Part shown: positions 1-8,818 of the stretch, in pieces
Position numbering within the stretch: position 1 is the stretch's first letter
How the letters are laid out: every line of letters starts with the position of its first letter
DNA from: Rheinheimera baltica DSM 14885
GTDB taxonomy: Bacteria > Pseudomonadota > Gammaproteobacteria > Enterobacterales > Alteromonadaceae
Assembly: GCF_000425345.1 (NCBI RefSeq)
Contig: NZ_AUDG01000041.1
Span: forward strand, 1-38,987
Direction: 5' to 3'
DNA length: 38,987 nt
Notes under the pieces: model-generated
The model's database searches: none
Seen by the model: the letters and a program-made list of their open reading frames with translations, nothing else
What the model was told of the DNA's origin: nothing
Position numbers and translations under genes: made by a program

Positions 1-210
1 GATTTACTGGACGTGATTGAAGATCGCTACGAGCAACGCAGCACAATCATCGTCAGTCAATTACCGGTCTCAGAGTGGTATGGCCTAATGGATAACCCGA
101 CCGTTGCAGATGCGCTGTTAGACAGGGTGATCCACAACGCTCATCGGCTGGAATTAACAGGTGAGTCACAACGTAAAAAAACACTGGTTCAGGGTGAGGA
201 AGTCGGGTAA
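1..210 (+). CDS. istB: IstB-like ATP-binding protein, C-terminal fragment (5' end outside window)
   Basis: The reading frame is open from base 1 and stops at 210, giving 69 residues of a protein that begins outside the window. The segment [12 protein letters not shown], then [12 protein letters not shown] and [13 protein letters not shown], is the highly conserved end of IS21-family IstB. IstB is the AAA+ helper ATPase that works with the IstA DDE transposase in target capture and transposition. The Walker motifs are in the missing N-terminal part. An internal ATG at 13 is not a credible start because the conserved family sequence extends upstream of it. Confidence 0.9.
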   Translation, partial: DLLDVIEDRYEQRSTIIVSQLPVSEWYGLMDNPTVADALLDRVIHNAHRLELTGESQRKKTLVQGEEVG

Positions 211-235
211 AAAGAGAGGATAAACGAAGGTCAGA

Positions 236-952
236 TCATGCTGGCCGGATCACACCGAAATGCCTGGCCGGATGAAACCGGAACAGGTGGCCGGACAAAC
301 CGAAATACGCAACGGCTCTTAATAAAACGTCAAGCTGACTCGTTATTTCAGCGTAGTGTGTGCCGTGATCTTGGTTTAGATGCTGATCTAAAATATCTTT
401 AACGAATTCGACATTCCGTATCTCGTCCATTTCAGTGAATTGTGTAGCATAGCTTTGATTAATCTTGAGAAACGCAAGGTCTTTTTCCCAACCAACGAAT
501 TGAAATGCGAGAAGAGGCTCTTCCTTGCGGAGAGCTTTTAAAGCTTGCTCAAAATCGGCCCAAAACTCGTTGCCGAGATCTGGTAATAGAGTCTGCACAG
601 TCTGCTCGTACATACTTGCAACGATAGATCTTAGTTTTTGGATCGTGCCCACATGCTCTTGAGAATCAAGTCCGTGCTTTGTGCATAAACGCTCAAAAAC
701 ATCGTCAAAACCCGTTAGTAATTTCTCACTAGTTAATGTTGAACAGATAATGGCATGGCGAATTTGTAATAGATAAGACACGACCAAACGTCTTCCAGCG
801 AGAGATTCAGTTCTGAGTTTCACCCAAAATGCGATGCTCGCTGGCAGTACAGCTATGATTAACGCGATGAATTGCTCCTGCAAAACACTCTCCTTTAAAA
901 AATCAGGACGCTTTATGTCCCTATAAGTATCATTCCAGTTGAGGCTTAACAA
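236..952 (-). pseudogene. Unknown membrane-anchored cargo protein, C-terminus replaced by IS21 end
   Basis: This is a 238-residue reading frame of unknown function, read in the same direction as the tns operon and 22 bp after tnsD. One hydrophobic segment lies at about residues 27-46 (FIALIIAVLPASIAFW); the rest looks helical and soluble. The final 22-23 residues (from AYFGLSGHL) are encoded by the terminal repeats of the IS21 element, so the native C-terminus has been cut off and replaced by chance coding. The frame opens with TTG at 952. A second TTG at 883 has a good ribosome site (AAAGGAG, 6 nt upstream) and would place the membrane segment at the very N-terminus (215 residues). The product may be non-functional. 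I recognise no family. Confidence 0.6.
241..311. repeat. IS21 terminal tandem repeats (3 x 23 bp)
   Basis: The core TGGCCGGA occurs at 242, 265 and 288, exactly 23 bp apart. Each copy is followed by a related tail (CACACCGAAA, GAAACCGGAA, CAAACCGAAA). Repeated transposase-binding sites next to the terminal dinucleotide are characteristic of IS21-type ends. The last repeat runs to the predicted terminus at 311. Confidence 0.8.
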
Positions 953-974
953 TAACCTTATCTATCTATGGCTA

Positions 975-2576
975 TTATTTGTGATATCGACTTAGTAGTT
1001 CCGATGTCATAGGTAACTTCGTACGATTACGCAACAAGTTTCCGTGCCCGTCAACTTTTCGGTCTAGCGATGATAACGAGTCACTACTGATATCGTCTAA
1101 TGCGTTTAGTGCTCGATAAATCCTTTCGTCTTCTGACTGCCAGTTTTTGGCGTAAGGTTTTGGTTTTGCAGCTTGGGGTAACACCTTATTGAGCAAGTCT
1201 CTGTCATGGTTATATAAAACAGCATAAGCAGCCTGCGCGCTTTTTCTTAGCTGAGTTCTTCCCCATTCAGGGTTAGCCTTCACAAGGGCGCTTAATTTCG
1301 AGTACGCAGCATAGATGTTTTTTCTAATCCGTAAATGCTGTCGCCAATTACTCAATAGCGGCTCGGCAGCAATAACTTGCTCAACAAACCCAACTGTCAG
1401 CCCGAGCTCTTGGGCAATATCTTTCCTGTGTTCCCCATAGAACGCTTTGATTAAAACTTTTCTTCTGATATCTGCGGAGTATCTCATTGAGTTAGTGCGA
1501 TGTGGGATTTGATAGTATTCAGCAATACGTTTGATGCAACAGCGACTCTTTCCCGTAATTCTCTCGATGCGATTGAAACTAAGCCCTTCTCTCAAAAACG
1601 ATAGAACTTCTGTTTCGCCATCATTCTCAACGCCTGTGCATAAAGCGTCGTGAGGCGCTGGAAGTGCCTTCTCGTTATGCATTAATAATCGCAGCGGGTC
1701 GTTGTTGGTTAGCCAACAGCCAAACAACAGATGTTTTATAGGATGACATGGTGCACGTGTTTTTTGTCTTAAAATGCGGCCTATAAAGCTGAAATCCTTC
1801 AATGCCTCAGGCACACCCGGCTGACCGCCACTGGCATACTCAACAGACTGCCAGTAATCGGCCACGCCAAGTATAATTTCTGCGAATTTCAGCTTCCCAT
1901 GTACACCATGAGTCAGCCCCATTTCAGTGAGTAAACACCGATAACTATCTGCATAGTTAATTTCATGGTCTTTAACCACATCAAATAAACTAGCAGCGTA
2001 TGTAGCAAAACGGATTTGTGTGTCATTAGCCTCAGCTACTGTTTCAACCTTCATCGGCGGGTACAGAAAAACCCGGTCGGTAAACCCTTCCCCCATCGGT
2101 AAAGCATTCAACATGCAATGATGCTTGTAACAAGCCTGCACTCCAGAAACTTGATGACGTATATGCCAGTAGCTGAAACCATACGACTCGATATCTTCAA
2201 GTACACAGGCTGGACAGTAATTTAAGCCATAGAATACGTGGAATCGCGAGTGGGTAATCGCAGTACGAGCCAGAACTTTAGCTTCATTACTGAATAGCAT
2301 TTCCTGATAAATCGTCGAAGCAGATTCAGCCTGAACAAAGCGCAGTAAGGGGTAAAGCGTCGAATGCATAATTACCATGTGGGGATCTAATTGAAAGAAC
2401 TCTGAAAGCCTTCCTATGCAGCCGGGTAAATATGGGTTAATCCGTTTTCTGGCATTACCATATACCTGATGCAGCACATTAGGTGCGGTATAGCCTGACA
2501 ATAATGCAAATCTTCCGACTGTACTTAATGGGATCTCATCACTGGGAACTGGAAAGTGAAAATGAACCCCTCCCAT
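975..2576 (-). CDS. tnsD: TnsD-type TniQ family target-selection protein
   Basis: TnsD proteins bind a specific chromosomal attachment site, usually in the 3' end of a conserved gene, and recruit the TnsABC transposase there. This 533-residue protein has the N-terminal TniQ domain with a zinc-binding set Cys121-x2-Cys124 ... Cys149-x2-His152. A long C-terminal half with at least two helix-turn-helix-like segments (about 325-385, for example DIAQELGLTVGFVEQVI) follows; this is the TnsD-specific DNA-binding part. The start is ATG at 2576, 2 bp after the upstream tniQ stop, so it is the fifth gene of the tnsABC operon. Because the right end abuts yhiN, this is the best candidate for the protein that reads yhiN; that assignment is inferred. 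Confidence 0.88.
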   Translation of the reverse strand: MGGVHFHFPVPSDEIPLSTVGRFALLSGYTAPNVLHQVYGNARKRINPYLPGCIGRLSEFFQLDPHMVIMHSTLYPLLRFVQAESASTIYQEMLFSNEAKVLARTAITHSRFHVFYGLNYCPACVLEDIESYGFSYWHIRHQVSGVQACYKHHCMLNALPMGEGFTDRVFLYPPMKVETVAEANDTQIRFATYAASLFDVVKDHEINYADSYRCLLTEMGLTHGVHGKLKFAEIILGVADYWQSVEYASGGQPGVPEALKDFSFIGRILRQKTRAPCHPIKHLLFGCWLTNNDPLRLLMHNEKALPAPHDALCTGVENDGETEVLSFLREGLSFNRIERITGKSRCCIKRIAEYYQIPHRTNSMRYSADIRRKVLIKAFYGEHRKDIAQELGLTVGFVEQVIAAEPLLSNWRQHLRIRKNIYAAYSKLSALVKANPEWGRTQLRKSAQAAYAVLYNHDRDLLNKVLPQAAKPKPYAKNWQSEDERIYRALNALDDISSDSLSSLDRKVDGHGNLLRNRTKLPMTSELLSRYHK

Positions 2577-2578
2577 AC

Positions 2579-3481
2579 TTAAGCTACCAGCGCTAAGTCA
2601 TTTCTCAACCAATACAGCAAGGCAAGAGAGTAAATCGGGTGTACTCTATCAGGTGAGAATTTATCGAATCCGAAGACCTTTTTAATCGGGCTGACTTTGT
2701 GCGATTTGAATTCCACATCCATCGGAAAAAGATGTGATAAAACTGCATTTGGCATTTCATTCTCAAATCTTCGCTGAAGGATCTCGAAAATTGGCAGGCT
2801 GTTGTCCTTTACTCTAGTAATCTCAGGTATCGCTAAAAACTCTCTTGCCCTAGCGACAATTTTTGCTCCTTTGCCAGCGTCATTGCTTAGTAATATCAAC
2901 ATATCGTGACAAAACTGACTCCAAACCAATAGCTCTTCGTTCACTTTATCGCTAAGTGGAAATCTATGTATTTGAGGTAACGCACCACGTCTTAAGTCTT
3001 TTAATAGGGAAAAGTCTTCTTGAAGTGGTACTGAGTGCTTCACACAGTGTGTTATGCCCAACAATTGATGCTTTACGTGCCAAATACTGTGACCAATAGA
3101 AGCTAAATCCTCCTCTACGCACAGCGAGCAAAACTTCCAATTCGCTTGGCATGCAATGCGAGCCTGTCGATATTCAGATGCAATTCCTCCTTGGTTATGC
3201 AAACGCATTTCGGCATAACGCTCAAAAGGCAGTCCTATCGACAACATCGGCAGGCTGGTGTGCTTATCAAACCCAGAGGAGTCATTTTTTACTTCACGTC
3301 GATAAAGACTTATTGCATCACAAATTGCAGAGTTAAAACGACAATACAAAAATGACGTGTTTGATATACCTAACTGTTTCAGTGATGCAGCGATCTCTGG
3401 GTAACCTAACAATAGGTGCAGTCGATTGACCCAACCAAGAAGGTGCTCACCGGGTAAAATAGGGCAATGAAAAGGCAGCAT
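2579..3481 (-). CDS. tniQ: Short TniQ family protein
   Basis: TniQ proteins link target recognition to the TnsC ATPase. This 300-residue copy has the TniQ zinc pattern Cys118-x2-Cys121 ... Cys146-x2-His149 and the family start PxLPGEHLLGWVNRL. It lacks the long C-terminal DNA-binding region of the TnsD gene that follows. It shares the TAATG junction with tnsC and has a strong ribosome site (GAGGAGG), so it is co-translated with the transposase. Short TniQ proteins of this kind serve as adaptors in CRISPR-associated Tn7 elements and as the only selector in Tn5053-like elements. No Cas gene or array is visible here, so its partner is unknown. Confidence 0.85.
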   Translation of the reverse strand: MLPFHCPILPGEHLLGWVNRLHLLLGYPEIAASLKQLGISNTSFLYCRFNSAICDAISLYRREVKNDSSGFDKHTSLPMLSIGLPFERYAEMRLHNQGGIASEYRQARIACQANWKFCSLCVEEDLASIGHSIWHVKHQLLGITHCVKHSVPLQEDFSLLKDLRRGALPQIHRFPLSDKVNEELLVWSQFCHDMLILLSNDAGKGAKIVARAREFLAIPEITRVKDNSLPIFEILQRRFENEMPNAVLSHLFPMDVEFKSHKVSPIKKVFGFDKFSPDRVHPIYSLALLYWLRNDLALVA

Positions 3482-4950
3482 TAACCTACCTCCTCATACT
3501 GGCCTTCAATAACGTTCGATTTGTTATACGTATTATCGAGAATGCCGCCTTGCTTAACCCTTTCGATAATTGCCAGCTCTGCATCATTTAGAATATATTT
3601 CTCTTCGGCTTCCCCTATCTCTTTACGCAACGCGCTCATCGCCTTAGGCGACAATGTTTTTTTCTCAAGCAACAACTCCAACTTTAAAATGAATTCTTTT
3701 TTGGCAGGCGATATAGTGTCCATAGCCCTTTGCATAAGGTCAGGATAGTTTTTACCACCGTTGTCGCGAATATCTTCAACTGCGATTTTGATCAACTTAG
3801 ACGCATTGTTGAAAGCGTGGCGAAAGGAGGAGATAGTTAACTTTTCATCATCACGTTTTTTTGTCGATTCGATGACCCAGAACTGTGCGTGTACAAATAA
3901 GAACGTGAAAACAAACGGTATGCCTTGTGTTAGTTTGTAAATCTCGTCGAATAGCACTTTATCTGTGATATTACGCTTGTCATCATAAAGTTCGCACGGC
4001 GTTGTCACATATTGATATGGCCAAAGAGTCTTAACTAATCCTATCCAGACAGGATCATTCTGCTCATACCTTTCAAAATGCTTATCTCCGCCAGCAGTTA
4101 AGCGCCGTGTTGAAGTGAAAGTTCCTTTAAGAATTGGGAGGATATCTGGCGTTCCTATAAGCACGAGTCCCATACGCCAACGTTCCGCCAGCTCACTAAA
4201 GAAATTTAAAAACTCCTGATCACCTCCAGCTTTACTCACTGATAAATTTTTCATCTCGTCAATGACTAACAAACCTATTTTGTAAGTCTCAATGATGGTG
4301 CGAAATAACGTTTCGTAAACACCCAGTTGAGTCGTGGGTTTCACCGTCGAGGCATATTCAGTTCCAACACATTTGTCGACCTCTTCCAAAAACAGTTGGC
4401 AAAGGCTTTTACGGTTAGCGTTAGAAGATATCTTCAAATAGATCCATAGCACCTGTGGCTGTTTGAATGGCTTTCCGTGGTACTCTGTATGGTCAATAAC
4501 CTGAGGGAGAGACTGCAATACTCGCCTGACTATAAAGGTCTTTCCAAAGCCACTTGGCGCAACCACCAAAAGACTCTCACCTGTTGTGCCAGTCCAAGAC
4601 TCATCCATTGCCTGTTTAAGTAGAAGTAACGAATAATGGCGTTGTACCTTTTTAGTTTCAAAGCTATTCCGATCTGAATAAGTAGTGAAAAGCATCCTCC
4701 AAAGCGTTTGATATAAATCGTAAAAATGGATGTTTGGCACCACATATTTATAAACTGCTGCAATCTTAACCTTACGATAAACGTTATCTTCACCTCGCGA
4801 TTGAGGATCAAACTTTGGTAGAAACAGAATTAGCTCAAAATACTCTTTCAGGCTCATCAACGGGGGCATAGCCTCGATATATGGGTTACCGATATATTCT
4901 TTGGGCACATCCTTAGAATAGTGGGCTTCGAAGCGAATCACGTTATCCAT
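3481..4950 (-). CDS. tnsC: TnsC-like AAA+ ATPase, transposition regulator
   Basis: TnsC is the ATP-dependent switch that forms filaments on target DNA, receives the signal from TniQ/TnsD and activates the TnsAB transposase. This 489-residue protein has a Walker A motif APSGFGKT at 131-138, a Walker B motif LLVIDE at 227-232 and a sensor-1-type segment LVLIGTPD after it. The N-terminal 100 residues are less conserved and probably contact TnsD or TniQ; the C-terminal helical region would contact TnsA/TnsB. The start ATG at 4950 overlaps the tnsB stop by 8 nt, consistent with translational coupling. Confidence 0.92.
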   Translation of the reverse strand: MDNVIRFEAHYSKDVPKEYIGNPYIEAMPPLMSLKEYFELILFLPKFDPQSRGEDNVYRKVKIAAVYKYVVPNIHFYDLYQTLWRMLFTTYSDRNSFETKKVQRHYSLLLLKQAMDESWTGTTGESLLVVAPSGFGKTFIVRRVLQSLPQVIDHTEYHGKPFKQPQVLWIYLKISSNANRKSLCQLFLEEVDKCVGTEYASTVKPTTQLGVYETLFRTIIETYKIGLLVIDEMKNLSVSKAGGDQEFLNFFSELAERWRMGLVLIGTPDILPILKGTFTSTRRLTAGGDKHFERYEQNDPVWIGLVKTLWPYQYVTTPCELYDDKRNITDKVLFDEIYKLTQGIPFVFTFLFVHAQFWVIESTKKRDDEKLTISSFRHAFNNASKLIKIAVEDIRDNGGKNYPDLMQRAMDTISPAKKEFILKLELLLEKKTLSPKAMSALRKEIGEAEEKYILNDAELAIIERVKQGGILDNTYNKSNVIEGQYEEVG

Positions 4951-7222
4951 GGCCTATCTCCTGTAAAATAATATCTAAAATTGATTGCTCGTCATGATTG
5001 CTTTCGTCGGCACTGGGCTCTGCTTCATCAGAAGCTTTATTCGGGATATCATGTTTAGTTTGATTTGTTGGGGGATTGTCTACTTTTGAAGATACGTTCT
5101 GACCAACCAGCTCTGACGTGAACTGATCAAACAGTTTGTTTTCCCGGCTATAGCTTTCCTCTCGAAGTAATCCACCCGCAGTAGCGGCATCCATGGGGCG
5201 GCTGCCATCCAACTTAATAAAATGTTGTTCTCTTTGAGCGAAAGCGTGTTTGCCAATACTTCTAATAATGCGACTGTATTCAATCGCTTTCTCACGATTG
5301 TCTTCAATATGAATACCCTTTTGCTCACTGTTACGAAGGCGTGCCGATTCAAATTCGTTGTGAGACATATCTTTGTAGCGCATCTGCTCAGAGGCTAAAT
5401 GACCAACAACAAACTTACCATTTAGCTCGATAAGAATTTTGTTTACTGTGGATCTTAAATATCGACATGACAGTACGGGCTTTTTTGCACGGCCCTCTCT
5501 GCGATTTTGTAAACCTTCGATACGAACATCTTCACAGCAATATTTGAGATGTTTTCCTTTCAACATTAGATGGGTGCGATGAACTGTTAGCTCTCCTACC
5601 TCTAAAAGACTGAGGTATAAAGTTTTCATGTTTACATTTCTAAGAAAAAAGCCGCGATTTTTAAGCCCCCATAGCCAATAGTCACGGCATACGTCTTTAA
5701 CACCATCCTGTGATGCTTGCTGCTCCATTGGGTAGTTGTCCTTCCAGACAATTTGGTTATGGTAAATGGCATAAATAAAGAGAATTTGCTGTAGTTCGCG
5801 TGGCGTTAGCGCGGCAGTTTTATGGGGAAGTTGTCTGTTGCGCCCAATTAGTTCTTTATATTCAAATCCCGGTAGTTGCTCATTCTTCATCATGGCATGA
5901 AACATGGCGAAACTTGATTCAACTAACCCTTTGTCATCGCCCGAGTAGGCTCGTCCAAAGATAACAATCAGACTTAAGTCTTTGCCTACAGAGCCACTAA
6001 TTTTATTGGCGAACTCTTCGTTATCTACTAACAACTGCGACGGAATGCCGGATTCTATCCAGTCATCTTCGTCAATGATTAAGCCACACTCTTGTGCTAC
6101 CTGTTTTTTATTTCTGAAAGTGTTGAATAGAGCAATCCGCGCTTCATACCAGCTAGCTTTTCCACTTGCTACATGAATTCCAACAAATGCACGGGTATAA
6201 ACATCCCGGACCGAGTAAATCGTAATCTTGCTAAGAACTACCCTGCGGTCATAGGGCGATACGACCTTGATGTCCACTTCGGTTGAATCCAACTGAAATA
6301 TATGTCCCGGACCGAGTGCAATGTAATTCCCATCACCCGTTCTACCTTGGTTGTCGGACTTATGTTTAGCGGCTGGCCGCCGTTTGGCTGAAATGTTTTC
6401 CCTCCTCAACCCAAGCGCAACCGGCATCCAATCATAAAATTGATTCAGAGATATTCGTTCATTTACGGACAAAAGTTTTGGGGTGCTTGTACTACCATCA
6501 GGGTATATTTTTTGTTTTTCTGCAGCATATTGTTCTTCCAGAAGTTTTTCATAAACAGCTGCCAATGAGATTTTTTGACTGTTCAGGTAGTACTTTTTTA
6601 GTACTACACTCATTTTATCGACATCGACTTGTTCAACGTTCTTACCGACATAACCCAATGAGCTGGTGTTTCGCGGTTTACCAACTTTTTTGCGGGCAGC
6701 AAAAAGCTTGCGCTCATGTCGCCCTCTTTTAGTTATGAGTGCATTTTTTAACCTGCCTCCGCGAAAATATTCGTTTAAATATCGCTGTACATTTCTGGGG
6801 GTTGAACTAAACGCTTGAGCCACACGAGCAACAACACTTTCACCATGACCTGAATAAAACAGTTCGTCTTCATCCGTCATCGCAGCCACAACAATCGCAA
6901 AACGGCGATCACGCTCTTTTATGCATGGTAGCGGCTCACCATCCCTGCCAATTGCGTGCTCATCAGGTTGCTTCTTATACTCGGGCAGATCCAGTATGCT
7001 GGTTTTTAGATCACCACTATCAATAGCTGCCACAATATCAGCTAAGTCAAATTCAACAGGTTTACGGTCTGGGAATTTGGTTTTATGTTCACCTTCAGTG
7101 ATATATGGCAGTAGCCAAATACGATTTCTCTCGAAAAAAATAGCGGCAACTACCATGACTTCAGAAATCAGTGGCGTATTACAAAGTGGGCTAGGCGATA
7201 AAAGCGTTTCGTAATTAAGCAT
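4943..7222 (-). CDS. tnsB: TnsB-like DDE transposase
   Basis: TnsB binds the repeated sites in the transposon ends, cuts the 3' ends and joins them to target DNA. The 759-residue protein has N-terminal helical DNA-binding domains, then an RNase H-like core with the DDE triad: Asp312 (FQLDSTEVD), Asp400 (LLVDNEEF) and Glu435 (GLVESSF). A beta-barrel and a charged C-terminal tail (from about residue 700) follow; the tail is expected to reach TnsC. ATG at 7222 overlaps the tnsA stop by 8 nt. Likely binding sites are the 20-bp repeats at 13925-13984. Confidence 0.95.
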   Translation of the reverse strand: MLNYETLLSPSPLCNTPLISEVMVVAAIFFERNRIWLLPYITEGEHKTKFPDRKPVEFDLADIVAAIDSGDLKTSILDLPEYKKQPDEHAIGRDGEPLPCIKERDRRFAIVVAAMTDEDELFYSGHGESVVARVAQAFSSTPRNVQRYLNEYFRGGRLKNALITKRGRHERKLFAARKKVGKPRNTSSLGYVGKNVEQVDVDKMSVVLKKYYLNSQKISLAAVYEKLLEEQYAAEKQKIYPDGSTSTPKLLSVNERISLNQFYDWMPVALGLRRENISAKRRPAAKHKSDNQGRTGDGNYIALGPGHIFQLDSTEVDIKVVSPYDRRVVLSKITIYSVRDVYTRAFVGIHVASGKASWYEARIALFNTFRNKKQVAQECGLIIDEDDWIESGIPSQLLVDNEEFANKISGSVGKDLSLIVIFGRAYSGDDKGLVESSFAMFHAMMKNEQLPGFEYKELIGRNRQLPHKTAALTPRELQQILFIYAIYHNQIVWKDNYPMEQQASQDGVKDVCRDYWLWGLKNRGFFLRNVNMKTLYLSLLEVGELTVHRTHLMLKGKHLKYCCEDVRIEGLQNRREGRAKKPVLSCRYLRSTVNKILIELNGKFVVGHLASEQMRYKDMSHNEFESARLRNSEQKGIHIEDNREKAIEYSRIIRSIGKHAFAQREQHFIKLDGSRPMDAATAGGLLREESYSRENKLFDQFTSELVGQNVSSKVDNPPTNQTKHDIPNKASDEAEPSADESNHDEQSILDIILQEIGHG

Positions 7223-8027
7223 TAACCTTTAATCCTAAATAGTAAGGTGAATGCTCAGGTAAAAGTGCTACTTCGGGATCTGAATAAATATCGTGAATCC
7301 AAAATCCATGCTGCATCAGGGTAAATGAATCGATGAAGTCGATACCTTTAATGCTAGCCACTTCATGAACTATATTGCGTAGCGGATGGTAAGTGCGCTT
7401 GGATAGCAACCTCACAAAGTGATCTTTGAAGTCGGTATACTCGTTCACCAGCTCAATAGGTAAATTCGCCCCACGCAGTATCCGAAAAATATTGCGCACA
7501 GCCTCTGAGTTTTTTTGCTCATCTGTGGTTATCTCGTATTCCCAGCCAAGACTTTCAGCAAGCGTCTTCTCAAGCATCAGCTTTTCGTTAGTACGCTTAT
7601 GCTCGACTAAATGTTTAGGTTTCACACTGACGGCTCGCTTCTTGCCTCCGACCAAAGTACAGACAAAATCAAAGGTAATTGCTTTGTCAGTTGCACTCCA
7701 AACGTGCTTGGGATGCTTTATTTCTAGAGCTTTCGCGAAAGCTTTTGACTTGGCAATATCGGTAACGGGATATTGCTCTTTGATATCTATTACCAACGGG
7801 TCATGCAGAAGCTGAATAAGGGTATTTGTCTCATTCTGAGAGAGAAGATGATAAACCCTGCCAGCATTGTGGGGACAAGGAATACGTGCTTTAAACCCAG
7901 ACGACGTAACGTCTTGCGTGCGATAAAAAGGTTCGTATTCCCCTCTTTCTTCCTTTTCTGAAAAGTCAGATATCCATTTTCGCTGCAGTTTTGCACTCGT
8001 GCGCACACGTGTTTTACCCATTCCCAT
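7215..8027 (-). CDS. tnsA: TnsA-like endonuclease
   Basis: TnsA is the restriction-enzyme-like subunit that cuts the 5' ends of the transposon, so that the element moves by cut-and-paste rather than by cointegrate formation. This protein has 270 residues, close to Tn7 TnsA. An N-terminal nuclease domain contains candidate catalytic residues Glu66 (QNETN), Asp120 (ITFDFV) and Lys136 (VSVKPKHL), followed by a C-terminal winged-helix domain that binds TnsC. In Tn7 the lysine is preceded two residues earlier by Gln; here that residue is Ser134. A good ribosome site (AGAGG, 5 nt) precedes ATG at 8027. It is the first gene of the tns operon. Confidence 0.9.
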   Translation of the reverse strand: MGMGKTRVRTSAKLQRKWISDFSEKEERGEYEPFYRTQDVTSSGFKARIPCPHNAGRVYHLLSQNETNTLIQLLHDPLVIDIKEQYPVTDIAKSKAFAKALEIKHPKHVWSATDKAITFDFVCTLVGGKKRAVSVKPKHLVEHKRTNEKLMLEKTLAESLGWEYEITTDEQKNSEAVRNIFRILRGANLPIELVNEYTDFKDHFVRLLSKRTYHPLRNIVHEVASIKGIDFIDSFTLMQHGFWIHDIYSDPEVALLPEHSPYYLGLKVNA

Positions 8028-8058
8028 ATAAACCTCTACAACCTTTACACATCAAATA

Positions 8059-8092
8059 CCCACTACTATAGTGGGCATTGTGAAATGATCAA
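8059..8092 (-). promoter_or_regulatory. Candidate tnsA promoter with overlapping palindromic operator
   Basis: On the minus strand TTGATC (8092-8087) and TATAGT (8070-8065) sit 16 bp apart, a reasonable sigma-70 -35/-10 pair, about 38 bp before the tnsA start. A perfect inverted repeat, CCCACTA (8059-8065) and TAGTGGG (8069-8075) around a 3-bp spacer, covers the -10 box. This is the layout of a repressor site. The same 155-bp gap serves the divergent HsdS-like gene, so one regulator could control both. The binding protein is not identified. Confidence 0.55.
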
Positions 8093-8182
8093 TTTTTTTG
8101 CTGTTTTTTTCATTCAGGTTGAACAGTCACTTATGCAGTAGGTTGTGGTAATCTTTATGGGTTTTGGGAATAGAGCGTTTGT

Positions 8183-8788
8183 ATGGAACTACAGCAAGTA
8201 GCAGAAATTATTTCAGGACGTACGTTCAAACACGGCGTTAAAGAGTTTGATGACTGGACACATGCGGTAGTACAGATACGTGATGTTTTCAAAAACCCTC
8301 ATGCCAGTGGGATAGCTTGGGGGCAACTGAGCAAATCCCTCTTTGACAGAAAAGTGACCAGTCAGGAGCTTAAGAAAAACGACATCCTCGTCATAGCAAA
8401 GGGCATGCAGAAAACGGCAATCTTACTTGGAGATATTCCCTTTCCTACAATCGTAAACCAGCACTTTTTTATCATTCGGGTTAAAGACACAAACACAGTA
8501 CATCCGGAGTTTCTACAGCACTTCCTAAATAGTGAAATTTCTCAGCAGTGGCTGCTAGATAACAGCAGTGGCCAGCATCAGAATACAATGAGCAAGACAG
8601 TGCTCTCACAACTGGAAGTGCCTACAGTGCCTTTAGAACAGCAAATATCAATGGCTGAATTTGCCAAATTTATGTCAAAGGAAATTTCAGATCACCAGAC
8701 AGCTATCGCTAAATTAGAAGACCATTTGAATAGCATGTTTCTCCGCATTAGCGATGAAGATGCTTTACAGGAAAACAGCTTCAACTAG
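8183..8788 (+). CDS. Orphan single-TRD type I restriction specificity (HsdS-like) protein
   Basis: HsdS subunits give type I restriction-modification complexes their DNA target specificity. A full HsdS has two target recognition domains (TRDs) of about 150-200 residues separated by helical spacers. This 201-residue protein has a single TRD (about 1-150) with the family end signature MSKTVLSQLEVPTVPLEQQ, followed by one conserved coiled-coil spacer (about 150-190). It is therefore half of an S subunit, and two copies would be needed for a bipartite site. No hsdM or hsdR is present in the window. It is divergent from tnsA and followed 30 bp later by a coiled-coil membrane protein on the same strand, suggesting a two-gene cassette. 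Function in this context is unknown. Confidence 0.75.
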   Translation: MELQQVAEIISGRTFKHGVKEFDDWTHAVVQIRDVFKNPHASGIAWGQLSKSLFDRKVTSQELKKNDILVIAKGMQKTAILLGDIPFPTIVNQHFFIIRVKDTNTVHPEFLQHFLNSEISQQWLLDNSSGQHQNTMSKTVLSQLEVPTVPLEQQISMAEFAKFMSKEISDHQTAIAKLEDHLNSMFLRISDEDALQENSFN

Positions 8789-8818
8789 TTCAACCATTTA
8801 AAAGGGAATTTAAACTCT

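Larger units (their letters stand above)
1..311 (+). mobile_element. IS21-family insertion sequence, istB-side end (partial)
   Basis: The first bases encode the C-terminus of an IS21-type IstB helper ATPase. They are followed by about 100 bp of non-coding IS end carrying three direct repeats at exact 23-bp spacing. The repeats look like transposase-binding sites, as expected at IS21-family termini. The terminus is placed at 311 because the outward-reading end begins TGCGTATTTC, giving the 5'-TG...CA-3' ends of the family, and because the interrupted gene at 312-952 resumes its own sequence just beyond. istA and the other end lie left of the window. The exact IS name cannot be given from this fragment. 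Confidence 0.85.

Noticed and set aside
8028-8182. Possible transposon end directly upstream of tnsA, as in Tn7
   Set aside because: No 20-bp TnsB-type repeats and no TGT terminus with related sequence were seen; the convincing end is at 13984.
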